A DNA stretch of 43,907 bases from Epibacterium ulvae (lineage in GTDB: Bacteria; Pseudomonadota; Alphaproteobacteria; Rhodobacterales; Rhodobacteraceae), in contig NZ_JAHHIR010000021.1 of the NCBI RefSeq assembly GCF_018678075.1, positions 1-43,907 of the forward strand. Reading direction: 5' to 3'. A program made the translations under genes and the position numbers. The notes beneath the pieces are model-generated. The model had not been told where the DNA came from and searched no databases. It was given only the letters and a program-made list of their open reading frames with translations. Shown in pieces: positions 16,793-25,633 of this stretch. Each line of letters starts with the position of its first letter. Position 1 is the first letter of the stretch.

Positions 16793-18742
16793 ATGAATAA
16801 GCCATTGATTTTATGTGACTGTTCCGGAACCAACCCGATCAACGCGGACCGTCTCGCGGCCACCACCAACCGCCCTTGCTCGAAACTGCATACCGCCCTT
16901 TGCACCCACGAAGTTGAGGTCGCAGCCGCCGCTATAGCACAGGGTGAGGCCACAATTTGCTGCACCCAAGAAGGGCGATTTTTCAGCGAGCTTGCTGCCG
17001 AATTAGGCGCCCCAGAACCCGAATTTCTGGACCTGCGTGACCGGGCTGGGTGGACCGCAGATACGGGTGATTTGATACCCAAAATGTCCGCACTGGTCGC
17101 CGAAACTGCCCTGACTGTCCCGGCGGCCAAGACGTTGGATGTCCATTCACACGGGCTTTGCCTGATCATCGGACCTGCAAAAACCGCCCTTCCGGTGGCT
17201 GAAAAGCTGCAGGATGCCTTGGGGGTAACTGTACTTTTAACAGATCAAGACGACCAGCCCGTGCACCGCGGATATGACGTGATCCGGGGAAACCTGCGCT
17301 GCGCAGCCGGCGCGCTTGGGCAGTTTCAGGTCCATATTGATGCCCTGCAACAACTCGACATCACCGGCCGCAACTGGGCCTGGACAGCGCCGCGTGACGG
17401 CGGCCAGTCGGACTGTGACATCATTTTGGACCTGACCGGCGGCACACCGATGTTTCCTGCACCGGAAAAGCGCGAAGGCTATCTGCGGCCCGATCCCAAA
17501 GATCCCATTGCCGTCTCAGACGCGGTTTTCGCCGCCAGCCAGCTGGTCGGAACCTTCGAAAAACCGCTCTATATCCGGACTGAAGCGCTGTTGTGCGCCC
17601 ATTCCCGTGCCAGCCAGTCGGGTTGCACGCGCTGCCTGGATGTCTGCCCCACCGGGGCCATCACCTCACAAGGAGATCACGTCAGCATCGATCCGATGAT
17701 CTGCGCCGGCTGCGGATCCTGTGCTTCGCTCTGCCCATCTGGCGCGCTCACCTATGATGCGCCGCCCACCGACAGCCTGTTTGTACGCGTGCAAACCCTG
17801 GCCCGCACATTTGTTGCGGCAGGGGGCACCGCACCGCGCCTTTTGGTGGTCAATGAACACGGCACAGAGATGATCGCCCTGGCCGCCCGTTTTGGCCAAG
17901 GGCTGCCCGCAAATGCCATCCCGCTCGAGGTTGAGGCGCTGAACAGCTTTGGCCATGCCGAAATCCTCGCCGCGCTGGCCGCCGGGTTTGCCAAGGTCGA
18001 CATCCTGCTATCGCCCAGTGTTGAGCGCGACGTACAGCAGCGAGAACTGGATTTGGCAACCGCGATTTCTGGGCCAAACACAGCCTCCTTGCTCGATCTG
18101 TCCGACCCGGACGCGCTCTCGGATGAGCTGTTTGCGGCGACAACACCGGCTGCAATCAAAACGCCCATCCGCCCCATCGGCACCCGCCGTCAGATCACCC
18201 GCCAAGCGGCCAAGGCCCTTGCCCCGAACACCGAACACCTGCCCCTGCCAGACGCCGCGCCATATGGTGCCGTTTTGGTGGACACCGATGCCTGTACGCT
18301 ATGCCTGTCCTGTGTCTCCCTCTGCCCCTCTGGTGCCTTGGGCGACAACGAGGACAAGCCGCAACTCAGGTTCCAGGAAGACGCCTGCCTGCAATGCGGC
18401 ATCTGCGCCAATACATGTCCCGAGCAAGCCATCACCTATGAACCCCGGCTGAACCTGACGGATAGCGCGTTGTCACAAGTGGTCCTGCACGAAGAGGACC
18501 CCTTTGAGTGCGTCGAATGTGGCAAACCCTTTGGCGTGAAATCCACCATCGACAAGATCACCGAAAAGCTGGCCGGAAAACACGCCATGTTCGCCAACAG
18601 CCAGACGGCAAAGATGATCCAGATGTGCGATGACTGCCGGGTGGCCGCGCAATTTCACCAGCACAGTGCCCCAATGACCGGAGCAGCACGGCCCAAAGTG
18701 CGCACCACCGATGACTACCTCAGCAAGCGACGCGATCACTGA
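16793..18742 (+). CDS. Multi-cluster 4Fe-4S ferredoxin-like protein of the formate dehydrogenase locus
   Basis: 649 residues. Four ferredoxin motifs are visible: CTRCLDVCPTGAI (about residue 277), CAGCGSCASLCPSGAL (about 304), CTLCLSCVSLCPSGAL (about 501) and CLQCGICANTCPEQAI (about 532). Further cysteines are at the N-terminus (CDCSGTN, CCTQEG) and at CVECGKPFG (about 573) and CDDC (about 612), the latter pairs perhaps binding another cluster or zinc. No signal peptide, so it is probably a cytoplasmic electron carrier or maturation factor; partner unknown. The ATG at 16793 follows GAGAGGA. Transcribed away from the dehydrogenase run, it heads a second run with mrp and two small genes. Confidence 0.88.
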   Translation: MNKPLILCDCSGTNPINADRLAATTNRPCSKLHTALCTHEVEVAAAAIAQGEATICCTQEGRFFSELAAELGAPEPEFLDLRDRAGWTADTGDLIPKMSALVAETALTVPAAKTLDVHSHGLCLIIGPAKTALPVAEKLQDALGVTVLLTDQDDQPVHRGYDVIRGNLRCAAGALGQFQVHIDALQQLDITGRNWAWTAPRDGGQSDCDIILDLTGGTPMFPAPEKREGYLRPDPKDPIAVSDAVFAASQLVGTFEKPLYIRTEALLCAHSRASQSGCTRCLDVCPTGAITSQGDHVSIDPMICAGCGSCASLCPSGALTYDAPPTDSLFVRVQTLARTFVAAGGTAPRLLVVNEHGTEMIALAARFGQGLPANAIPLEVEALNSFGHAEILAALAAGFAKVDILLSPSVERDVQQRELDLATAISGPNTASLLDLSDPDALSDELFAATTPAAIKTPIRPIGTRRQITRQAAKALAPNTEHLPLPDAAPYGAVLVDTDACTLCLSCVSLCPSGALGDNEDKPQLRFQEDACLQCGICANTCPEQAITYEPRLNLTDSALSQVVLHEEDPFECVECGKPFGVKSTIDKITEKLAGKHAMFANSQTAKMIQMCDDCRVAAQFHQHSAPMTGAARPKVRTTDDYLSKRRDH

Positions 18743-18865
18743 TGCAGTCAATTTCACATGATGCGGTCCGCGCTGGTCGTGGTCCATTTGGGCGCTCTCT
18801 GGTAAAGCACCAAAAACCAATTTGCGCGCGCCTCGCAGCGCCGCCACCACAAGGAGCAGCACCGC

Positions 18866-19930
18866 GTGTCCCTCACCCGTGAAACCGTTCTCGAGACGCT
18901 CAGAACCATTGCCGATCCCGCCTCGGGCCAAGATGTCGTATCCGCCGGCGTTGTCCGCGCCTTGACTGTGGACGGCGACAGTGTCCGTTTTGTGTTGGAA
19001 ATCGACCCGGCGCGCGCTGAAGCCTACGAACCCCTGCGCGCCGAGGCTGAAGCCAAGGTAAAAGCACTGGCCGGTGTGACCAAAGTCTCTGCCATGATGA
19101 CCGCCCACAGCCAAAAGGCACCACCGGACCTCAAACCCGCGCGCCCGGCCGAGCAAAAGGGGCCGCAACAAATCCCCGGTGTGAAAAAGATCATCGCGGT
19201 CGCTTCGGGCAAAGGCGGGGTTGGCAAATCTACCGTTTCCGCAAATCTCGCCTGTGCGTTGGCGCAAGCCGGTAAAAGCGTTGGACTGCTGGACGCGGAT
19301 GTCTATGGCCCCTCGCAACCGCGCATGCTGGGCGTCTCGGGCCGCCCCGCCAGCCCAGATGGCAAAACCATCCTGCCGCTGCGCAATCACGGGGTCACCA
19401 TGATGTCTATCGGTCTGATGACAAACGATGATCAGGCGGTTGTCTGGCGCGGGCCGATGCTGATGGGGGCTTTGCAACAGATGATGATGCAGGTCCAGTG
19501 GGGCGCTTTGGATGTGCTGATCGTGGACCTGCCGCCCGGCACCGGCGACGTTCAAATGACCCTCAGCCAAAAGGCGCATGTCGACGGGGCCATCGTGGTC
19601 TCTACCCCGCAGGATGTCGCGCTGATCGATGCCCGCAAAGGTATTGATATGTTTCACAAATTGAACGTGCCGATCCTGGGTATGATTGAAAATATGTCGA
19701 CCCATATCTGCTCCAACTGTGGCCACGAGGAACACGTCTTTGGCCACGGCGGCGTCGCGAATGAGGCCGCAAAGCTCGGCGTGCCCCTTTTGGCGGAAGT
19801 GCCGCTGCATCTGGACGTCCGTCTGGCAGCCGATGGAGGCGCGCCGATTGTGGTGTCCAAACCCGACAGCCCGCAGGCGCAGGTGTTCCAATCAATCGCC
19901 GCTGATCTGATCGAGAAAGAACACATATGA
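18866..19930 (+). CDS. apbC: Mrp/ApbC family P-loop iron-sulfur carrier
   Basis: 354 residues, cytoplasmic. An N-terminal DUF59-like domain (about 1-85) is followed by the NTPase domain with the deviant Walker A GKGGVGKST, LLDADVYGPSQPRML, LIVDLPPGTGDVQ and the C-terminal CSNC pair (MSTHICSNCGHEE) used to bind a bridging cluster. Family members carry and deliver [4Fe-4S] clusters; here the iron-sulfur-rich formate dehydrogenase and polyferredoxin are obvious recipients, though the protein may serve the whole cell. The start is GTG at 18866, nine bases after AAGGAG. It overlaps the next gene by ATGA. Confidence 0.94.
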   Translation: MSLTRETVLETLRTIADPASGQDVVSAGVVRALTVDGDSVRFVLEIDPARAEAYEPLRAEAEAKVKALAGVTKVSAMMTAHSQKAPPDLKPARPAEQKGPQQIPGVKKIIAVASGKGGVGKSTVSANLACALAQAGKSVGLLDADVYGPSQPRMLGVSGRPASPDGKTILPLRNHGVTMMSIGLMTNDDQAVVWRGPMLMGALQQMMMQVQWGALDVLIVDLPPGTGDVQMTLSQKAHVDGAIVVSTPQDVALIDARKGIDMFHKLNVPILGMIENMSTHICSNCGHEEHVFGHGGVANEAAKLGVPLLAEVPLHLDVRLAADGGAPIVVSKPDSPQAQVFQSIAADLIEKEHI

Positions 19931-20631
19931 CCACCCCGACCTTCCCGCCATTGATGTCCGGTCATGCCCTGAGCGGGCAGGACGACCCCTTTGAGGTCGC
20001 GCGCCAAAAGGCGGTGCTGGGCTGTGAGGCCGGATTGGTGACTTATAACTTTGGTGCGGATCACATGGCAGCAGCACTGGTGCTTGCGCCCGAGGTGCCT
20101 TTGACCCAGGCGATAGCCATGCTGCCTGCCTGCGGCGTTGGCTTTCAAAACGCCATGGGCGCACTTGCCCCGCCCGAGGTCGCGATTCATTTCGAATGGG
20201 GCGGGGCAATCCGCATCAACGGCGCCCGCTGTGGTCAATTGCGTACAGCAGCCGGCAGCCCGGTGGTGGATCAGATCCCCGAATGGCTTGTGGTTGGCTT
20301 TGAGCTGCGCCTTTGGCCTTCGGATGCGGAAACCGGCCTGACCCCGGATGAAACTGCCCTCTTTGCCGAAGGCTGCGCCGATATATCAGCCCCCGCCCTG
20401 TTGGAAGCCTGGGCGCGCCATACTCTGCATTGGATTTGCCGCTGGGAAGAAAAAGACGGTGCTAAATCGCTGCACGGTGAGTGGCGCGGGCTGCTTCACA
20501 ATTTGGGTGAGACCACGACCCAGGGCGTGTGTTCCGGGACGTTCCTTGGCGTGGATGAACATTTCGGGATGCTGCTGCGCGACGGCGAACAGACCCATCT
20601 TCTACCCCTTACCGATCTGCTGGAGGAATAG
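19927..20631 (+). CDS. Biotin/lipoate ligase-fold protein (DUF4444-like)
   Basis: 234 residues. The N-terminal two thirds follow the biotin/lipoate protein ligase fold (ACGVGFQNAMGALAPPEVAI, then EWGGAIRINGARCGQLR). The last 60 residues form a small domain (LHGEWRGLLHNLGETTTQG...GTFLGVDEHFGMLL) like the one called DUF4444. In true ligases the strand equivalent to INGARCGQ carries the catalytic lysine (usual pattern N-G-x-K-x-G-G); here an arginine stands there, so it may not be a normal ligase. It overlaps apbC by ATGA and is followed three bases later by the DUF6505-like gene. Role unknown; the conserved company suggests cofactor or cluster assembly for formate dehydrogenase. Confidence 0.75.
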   Translation: MTTPTFPPLMSGHALSGQDDPFEVARQKAVLGCEAGLVTYNFGADHMAAALVLAPEVPLTQAIAMLPACGVGFQNAMGALAPPEVAIHFEWGGAIRINGARCGQLRTAAGSPVVDQIPEWLVVGFELRLWPSDAETGLTPDETALFAEGCADISAPALLEAWARHTLHWICRWEEKDGAKSLHGEWRGLLHNLGETTTQGVCSGTFLGVDEHFGMLLRDGEQTHLLPLTDLLEE

Positions 20632-20634
20632 ACC

Positions 20635-21114
20635 ATGCTTTTGGCCCGTGCCATTCACTTTGACGAAAGCGACATGAATGTCTTTGCAAACCCAGCGCGC
20701 ACCGGCGAATGGTGTATCTCGGGCGGGTTTGAGTTCTCCAACTGGTCAGATGGTGATCTGATCGGCAAGCAACGTCAGGCTTTTGCCAACGGTTGGATGG
20801 GGGTGGAGACCGCCGGGAGGGTGACATTTGTCGCCGTCACGCAGATCGAACCCCAAGAGTTGGAGCAGGTCACAGACCTTCTGGCGCAGCATTTCTTGAC
20901 ATATTATGGCGCGCCAGACCGCGCCGCTGCGCGTCCGGTCGCACAAGAAGAGCTGTCACACATGGTAGAACTTTGCGCAGATCACCCAGCCAATACGCTG
21001 CTGACCGTGGCACGTGAACTGACGGACGCCGGAGTGAAAGAAAGCTACCGTGCAATCGAAGCACAATCGGCTGGACTGAAACAATTCGCGATCCACGCAA
21101 ACCCAGACAGCTAA
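20635..21114 (+). CDS. DUF6505-like conserved protein, end of the formate dehydrogenase locus
   Basis: 159 residues, no signal or membrane segment. Opens MLLARAIHFDESDMNVFANP and contains EWCISGGFEFSNW and GWMGVETAGRVTFVAVT, an alpha/beta pattern. I associate it with DUF6505 from gene order and general look; this is not secure. It begins three bases after the ligase-fold gene. The stop at 21112-21114 lies within a few bases of the IS3 remnant, so the natural C-terminus could have been altered by that insertion. Confidence 0.65.
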   Translation: MLLARAIHFDESDMNVFANPARTGEWCISGGFEFSNWSDGDLIGKQRQAFANGWMGVETAGRVTFVAVTQIEPQELEQVTDLLAQHFLTYYGAPDRAAARPVAQEELSHMVELCADHPANTLLTVARELTDAGVKESYRAIEAQSAGLKQFAIHANPDS

Positions 21115-21116
21115 TA

Positions 21117-21497
21117 CGAACCGCGGCAGGCAGTACCGCTCGCACGACTACCAAAAGATCCTGCAACAGCACGGGTTCCCAGCGTCGATGAGCGACAAAG
21201 GAGAATGTTACGAGTTTAAGCTGGTCCGCGCCAGCGGATTGGATGATCCGGGGGGATCATTCAAAGGCGCAAAACTCTGCTGTCGAGACCTTATTCAAGA
21301 CCATCAAAGCCGAGCTGATCTGGCGAGGTCATGGGAAACACGGTGGCAGGCTGAGATGGCCATCTTCGAATGCATCAACGGCTTCTACAATCCGCGACGC
21401 CGACACTCAGCATTGGGCTGGAAAAGCCCCGTCGTTTTCGAACGGAAAGTGGTTCAAACGAGCACTTGGGGCGGCACTAAAACGCGACAGGTCCAGT
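21117..21497 (+). pseudogene. IS3-family transposase (OrfB) remnant, interrupted and frameshifted
   Basis: Translation shows the last third of an IS3-type DDE integrase: NRGRQYRSHDYQKILQQHGF, then SMSDKGECY, SAVETLFKTIKAELIWR, and after a frame change RSWETRWQAEMAIFE and FYNPRRRHSALGWKSPVVF. Two lesions are visible: about 60 foreign bases (21213-21272) split the CYDNSAVET motif, and one base is lost near 21326 within the WRQSW region. The 5' two thirds are gone, joined directly to the DUF6505-like gene. A likely right terminal repeat (GGCGGCACTAAAACGCGACA, then GGTCCA) ends near 21497. Not functional. Confidence 0.85.
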
Positions 21498-21675
21498 TGG
21501 GCCAAGCGCCGCGCTGTCACGCAGGTGGCGCGGGCTCGCACCTCCGCACTGTCGTCCAAAGATCAGCCCGCGCCGGGCCAAGGCCCAGCGCTATGCCCAA
21601 CTGCTCGCTGCAATCTATTGATTGCGCACAGAGTGGGCGGGAGACCCACGTCGACCGTCACACGCTACAGAACGA
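21498..21675. other. Unassigned stretch between IS3 remnant and tupA
   Basis: 178 bases with several open frames but no ribosome site. One plus-strand frame ends AKAQRYAQLLAAIY and a stop, which looks like the C-terminal tail of some protein, perhaps from another mobile element. It must also hold the 3' end of the tupBCA transcript; I see no clear terminator hairpin. Confidence 0.4.
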
Positions 21676-22479
21676 TTAGCGTTTGGCGTTGAACACAAAG
21701 AGCGTCTCACCATTGATCTGGTAGTCGTCGATCAGACCTTTGGCTTTGTCTGAAATCAACCAATTTTCCAACTGGTCTACCAAGCTGGTTTTGACATGAC
21801 TGTGTCGCTCGGCATTCACCGGAACATAGGCGTATTGATTGAACAAATCCGGATCGCCAGCGTATAGCAAAGCCAGATCCCCTGTGTTCCCGAAATTCAG
21901 CCAGCTTGCACGATCCGCCATGATGTACGCATCCAAAGCCGCCGCCGTATTCAGCGCCGCTCCCATGCCTGCACCCACGGCGCGGTACCATCTGCCAAAG
22001 CGTTCGGGGTCCAGCCCGGCATCCTCCCACAGGCTCAACTCTTTCTTATGTGTGCCACTGTCGTCACCTCGGCTGACAAACACGGCTTCCGCATTGGCAA
22101 TCTTGCTCAATGCGTCCTGAGCGTTTTGTGCGGTCTTCACCCCAGCTACGTCCGTTTTGGGACCGACAAAGACAAAATCATTGTACATGATCTCACGACG
22201 GTGGGTTCCATGACCGCTGGCGAGGAAACTCACCTCAGCCGCTCGAGAATGCACCAGAATGGCATCCACATCGCCGGCCTCTCCCAATCGGATGGCCTGC
22301 CCGGTGCCCACCACCAAAAGCTGCACCTCAAACCCAAGGTCGCGCTTGATCTCGGGCAAAAGGATCTCAGCCAGGCCAGAATTGTGGAACGACGTTGTGA
22401 CCGCCAGTTTCATCGCCTCGGCCCAAGCAGGCGTATGCAGCGTGAGCGCGACGACTACGCTCAAAAGCAAATGTTTCAT
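21676..22479 (-). CDS. tupA: Tungstate ABC transporter, periplasmic binding protein
   Basis: 267 residues with a signal peptide (ends HTPAWA). The mature protein has the TupA features: TTSFHNSGL near the N-terminus, VVGTGQAIRLGEAGDVDAIL, VHSRAAE and IMYNDFVFVGP, then FVSRGDDSGTHKKE. These residues bind the oxyanion in characterised TupA proteins, which prefer tungstate strongly over molybdate. The start overlaps the tupC stop (ATGA). It is the third gene of the tupB-tupC-tupA run. Tungsten in this organism would most plausibly serve the adjacent formate dehydrogenase. Confidence 0.9.
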   Translation of the reverse strand: MKHLLLSVVVALTLHTPAWAEAMKLAVTTSFHNSGLAEILLPEIKRDLGFEVQLLVVGTGQAIRLGEAGDVDAILVHSRAAEVSFLASGHGTHRREIMYNDFVFVGPKTDVAGVKTAQNAQDALSKIANAEAVFVSRGDDSGTHKKELSLWEDAGLDPERFGRWYRAVGAGMGAALNTAAALDAYIMADRASWLNFGNTGDLALLYAGDPDLFNQYAYVPVNAERHSHVKTSLVDQLENWLISDKAKGLIDDYQINGETLFVFNAKR

Positions 22480-23186
22480 TCGATTATGTCTCCTCGCAAG
22501 AACGCGCGTCCCTCATCTGTGTTTGGCCCCGCAAAAAACGCAGCAGCTGGTTGGTGTTCCTGGATCTGACCCCGAGCGACCAGAATGATTTCAGTGGCCA
22601 GTCGCGTGGCCTGCCCCAGGTTATGCGTCGACATCACCAGCCGGGTGCCATCGGCCGCCGCCTCTTGCAGCAACGCCTCGATCTCACGCGTGGCGCGTCC
22701 GTCGAGCGACGCACAGGGTTCATCCAGAAACAGCACTTCGGGCTTGCGGATCAGAGCGCGGGCCAGCGCTAGTTTTTGCCGCTCCCCCCCCGACAGAACA
22801 GTGGCAGAGCGTTCCGCGGCGGCGCTCAGACCAATACGCTCCACCCAATCCATGGCGCGCGCGCGGGCCTCACCACGCGAGACTCCGATCAACCGCAGTG
22901 GATAGGCAACATTGTCTAACACAGAACGGCGCATCATCACCGGTTGCTGAAACACAAAAGCCTGACGCTCCTGCGCCTCTGCCATCGGGCAATTCCACGT
23001 CACGGACCCGCCATTCAGGCGCACAATCCCATGCAGCATTTTCAACAGCGAGGTTTTGCCCGCCCCGTTGGGACCGATAACAGCAGTGATCCCCTGCCCT
23101 TCGAGCCGCAGATCCACGGGGCCGATCAAAACCTTGCCCCGACGGCGTAAGGTGGCCCCTTTGGCGATCAATGGCAGCAATGTCAT
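22476..23186 (-). CDS. tupC: Tungstate ABC transporter, ATP-binding protein
   Basis: 236 residues with a full ABC ATPase set: Walker A GPNGAGKTS, Q-loop FVFQQPVMM, signature LSGGERQKLALARAL, Walker B VLFLDEPCASLD and the switch histidine in STHNL. It energises TupB at the inner membrane face. I chose the ATG at 23186, which overlaps the tupB stop as TGATG; GTG 23189 and TTG 23192 just before it are less likely. Assignment to tungstate rests on the neighbouring TupA and TupB. Confidence 0.9.
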   Translation of the reverse strand: MTLLPLIAKGATLRRRGKVLIGPVDLRLEGQGITAVIGPNGAGKTSLLKMLHGIVRLNGGSVTWNCPMAEAQERQAFVFQQPVMMRRSVLDNVAYPLRLIGVSRGEARARAMDWVERIGLSAAAERSATVLSGGERQKLALARALIRKPEVLFLDEPCASLDGRATREIEALLQEAAADGTRLVMSTHNLGQATRLATEIILVARGQIQEHQPAAAFFAGPNTDEGRAFLRGDIIE

Positions 23187-23890
23187 CACCAACGCCCCGT
23201 CCGTTCGGTCTGCCCCAACCAGTGGATGCAGAGGTTTACCGCCACCGCCAGCCCGATCAACACAAAGCCGAGTCCAAGCGCCAGCGCAAAGGCGCCCTTG
23301 CCGGTTTCCAGCGCAATCGCCGTGGTCAGGACGCGGGTGTGATGGTCGATATTGCCGCCCACCACCATGATCGCTCCCACTTCACCGATGGCGCGGCCAA
23401 ACCCGGCCAAAGCCGCCGTCAGCAAGGCGCGACGCCCATCCCACAACAGTGTTTTGATCCGCTGCGCCTGGGTAGTATGAAGTGAGATCAGCAGATCGTG
23501 GTAGTCGCTCCACAACTCCCGCAAGGATTGATGCGCGATAGAGGCGATCAGCGGCACGATAATAATCACCTGCGCGATGATCATGGCCGTGGGGGTAAAC
23601 AACAGCCCAAAAACCCCGAACGGCCCGGACCGCGACAACAGGATATAGACCACCAGCCCCACCACCACCGGCGGCAGGCCCATCAATGCGTTCAAAACGG
23701 CGATGGTGGCCCGGCGCAGTCGAAACCGGCGCACCGCCAGCACAGCGGCCAGAGGCAAGGCAATCAGCGAAGCCACCACCAGTGCCGTGAGCGTCACCCG
23801 CAGGGAGCGCAGGGTAATCTCCACCAGATCGCTATCCAGCGTCACCACCAGCCAAAAGGCCTGTGCTATCCCCTCCCACAGCTCCGACAT
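23186..23890 (-). CDS. tupB: Tungstate ABC transporter, permease
   Basis: 234 residues with about five or six membrane helices, beginning with LRVTLTALVVASLIALPLAA after a short N-terminus. The ATPase-contact (EAA-like) loop reads ALLTAALAGFGRAIGEVGAI, followed by VVGGNIDHHTRVLTTAI, typical of tungstate/molybdate permeases. It is the first gene of the run and so carries the promoter, somewhere in 23891-24088; GGGGAGAA precedes the ATG. I saw no molybdenum- or tungsten-cofactor riboswitch in that leader. Confidence 0.9.
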   Translation of the reverse strand: MSELWEGIAQAFWLVVTLDSDLVEITLRSLRVTLTALVVASLIALPLAAVLAVRRFRLRRATIAVLNALMGLPPVVVGLVVYILLSRSGPFGVFGLLFTPTAMIIAQVIIIVPLIASIAHQSLRELWSDYHDLLISLHTTQAQRIKTLLWDGRRALLTAALAGFGRAIGEVGAIMVVGGNIDHHTRVLTTAIALETGKGAFALALGLGFVLIGLAVAVNLCIHWLGQTERTGRW

Positions 23891-24088
23891 CGCGGCCGTA
23901 TTCTCCCCTTAGCGTATCTCAAATCGTTGATCACGCGTTCAGTTTAGCTGCAAACCACACAGGCCGATGTCGCAAAAGCGAAAAAATACAGTCTGATACC
24001 GTAATGGACAAATTGTCTGCGTTGTTTTTGGAACCGCGCGCGTGTTGGGGCAATCTGTCCAAGCCCGGCTTATAGGTTTGGCGTCACA

Positions 24089-25633
24089 TCATTCAAACCA
24101 CTTGGCCCAGCCATCCAGGTAATAGCTAACAAGGGCATGGGACTGCAGGCGGTTGACCTCAACCTCGACCGGGCCGGTGTCTTTGGAGAACGCTCTCGCC
24201 TGCTCCCAGACCTCATCCGACAGGAACCGCAAGCCCGCTGGCCAATCCAACGCACGTTGCGCCGGTTCATACGGCGCGGCCAGCACGAACCCCCATTCGC
24301 CAAAACTCGGCACATAGGCATGATAGGGCAAGGTCCACAAACCGCTGCCGACTTTGACCGGATTGCGAGCAGCCTCCAGCGTCGCGGCCACCGACCAAAA
24401 TGCCTCGCGCGCATAAAAGGGCGATCCGGCCTGCGTCGCAAGCAATCCTTGCGGGCTCAACCGTTCCAGCAGAAGATTATAAAACGCGCGACTGTAGAGT
24501 TTGGAGAGCGCCAGGTTCTTTGGATCCGGCAGATCGATCAGGATTACATCGTATTGCGCGGTGCTGTGCTCGACAAATTGCCAGGCATCTTGGTTTTCAA
24601 TTGTTACACGTGGATCACGCAAGGCATTGCCGTTCAAGGCGGCCAAATCATCGTGGGTTTGAAAGATCTCTGTGACGCGCGGATCCAGATCCACCAGCGT
24701 GATCTGTTCGACGTCTGGCCAGCGCAGCACCTCACGCGCGGCCATACCATCGCCACCGCCCAGGATCAGAATATCCGCACGCCGACTGGCCTGTGCCATG
24801 GCCGGATGCACCAGCATTTCGTGGTAGCGATACTCGTCGAAACTATCGAATTGGATGGAGTGATCCAGAAACAGCCGCGTGCGGTCGCGAAATCGGGTCA
24901 CGGTGATCTGCTGATAGGGTGTCGTCTCGCTCAGGATGATGTCGTCCTCATAGAGCGCGGCTTCGGCCACGGTCACCAGACGTTCGGACTGCACCAGCCC
25001 AGCGCCGGTTAGGATCAGCGCAAATGCCCAGACCCCCCATTGGCTGCGCTGCGCATCTGCACGAAACATCCACAACGACAGACCGGCCACACATAGGTTC
25101 AACCCGCCAAAGACCAGGCTGGCCGACATAAGCCCCAGCTGTGGCACGATCAACAGCGGAAAAGCCACCGAGGCCGCCAGCGCACCCACATAATCCACAC
25201 TGAGGACGTTTTCAAAGCGGAACTCGGGCACACCGATTTCCTTGAGAACCCGCGCGATCAAGGGGATCTCCATGCCCGACAAAATGCCCACGGCGATCAA
25301 CAGGCCAAACAGCGGCAGCTCCACCGCGCCGGTCCAGGCGTAGGCAAAAAACACCACCGGTGCGAGGAACCCGCCCAGAATACCCAGCAGGATCTGCGCC
25401 CAGATAAACCCGCCCAACGCCTGGCCGACAAAGCGGGACAGGTAGGCACCAACCCCCATCGCCGACAGAAAAACCCCGATCACCAAGGAGAACTGGCGTA
25501 CGCTGTCGCCCAACAGGTAGCTCGAAAGCGTCGCTGCGATCAGTTCGTAAATAAGCCCGGCCACCGCCACCAGAAAGGTTGCGATCAACAGCCAGACTTC
25601 ACGCGTGCGCGCGCCCAATGGCGCGTCGCTCAT
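24089..25633 (-). CDS. speE: Membrane-anchored polyamine aminopropyltransferase (spermidine synthase family)
   Basis: 514 residues. The first 215 form about seven membrane helices (for example LLIATFLVAVAGLIYELIAA). The soluble C-terminal domain is a spermidine-synthase fold: QQITVTRFRDRTRLFLDHSI, then QFDSFDEYRYHEMLVHPAMA, the nucleotide-binding GGGDG (292-296), VDLDPRV and the catalytic-site IDLPDPKN. Such enzymes transfer aminopropyl from decarboxylated SAM to an amine; the membrane fusion suggests a membrane-associated acceptor or export. No SAM decarboxylase is in the window. Its start overlaps the DUF350 gene stop (ATGA), ending a five-gene run. The same pairing with DUF350 and DUF4178 is, as I recall, found in mycobacteria (Rv2597-Rv2601). 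Confidence 0.88.
   Translation of the reverse strand: MSDAPLGARTREVWLLIATFLVAVAGLIYELIAATLSSYLLGDSVRQFSLVIGVFLSAMGVGAYLSRFVGQALGGFIWAQILLGILGGFLAPVVFFAYAWTGAVELPLFGLLIAVGILSGMEIPLIARVLKEIGVPEFRFENVLSVDYVGALAASVAFPLLIVPQLGLMSASLVFGGLNLCVAGLSLWMFRADAQRSQWGVWAFALILTGAGLVQSERLVTVAEAALYEDDIILSETTPYQQITVTRFRDRTRLFLDHSIQFDSFDEYRYHEMLVHPAMAQASRRADILILGGGDGMAAREVLRWPDVEQITLVDLDPRVTEIFQTHDDLAALNGNALRDPRVTIENQDAWQFVEHSTAQYDVILIDLPDPKNLALSKLYSRAFYNLLLERLSPQGLLATQAGSPFYAREAFWSVAATLEAARNPVKVGSGLWTLPYHAYVPSFGEWGFVLAAPYEPAQRALDWPAGLRFLSDEVWEQARAFSKDTGPVEVEVNRLQSHALVSYYLDGWAKWFE

Noticed and set aside
18740-18880. Possible 46-residue gene starting in a TGATG overlap with the polyferredoxin stop
   Set aside because: Low-complexity Pro/Ala/Arg product, runs into the apbC start region and has no hydrophobic or domain signal; not enough support.
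18473-19891. 472-codon minus-strand frame opposite polyferredoxin and apbC
   Set aside because: Antisense shadow; the plus-strand genes have full motifs.
23891-24088. Possible molybdenum/tungsten cofactor riboswitch or ModE-type site upstream of tupB
   Set aside because: No conserved stem-loop set or clear palindrome could be traced by eye.
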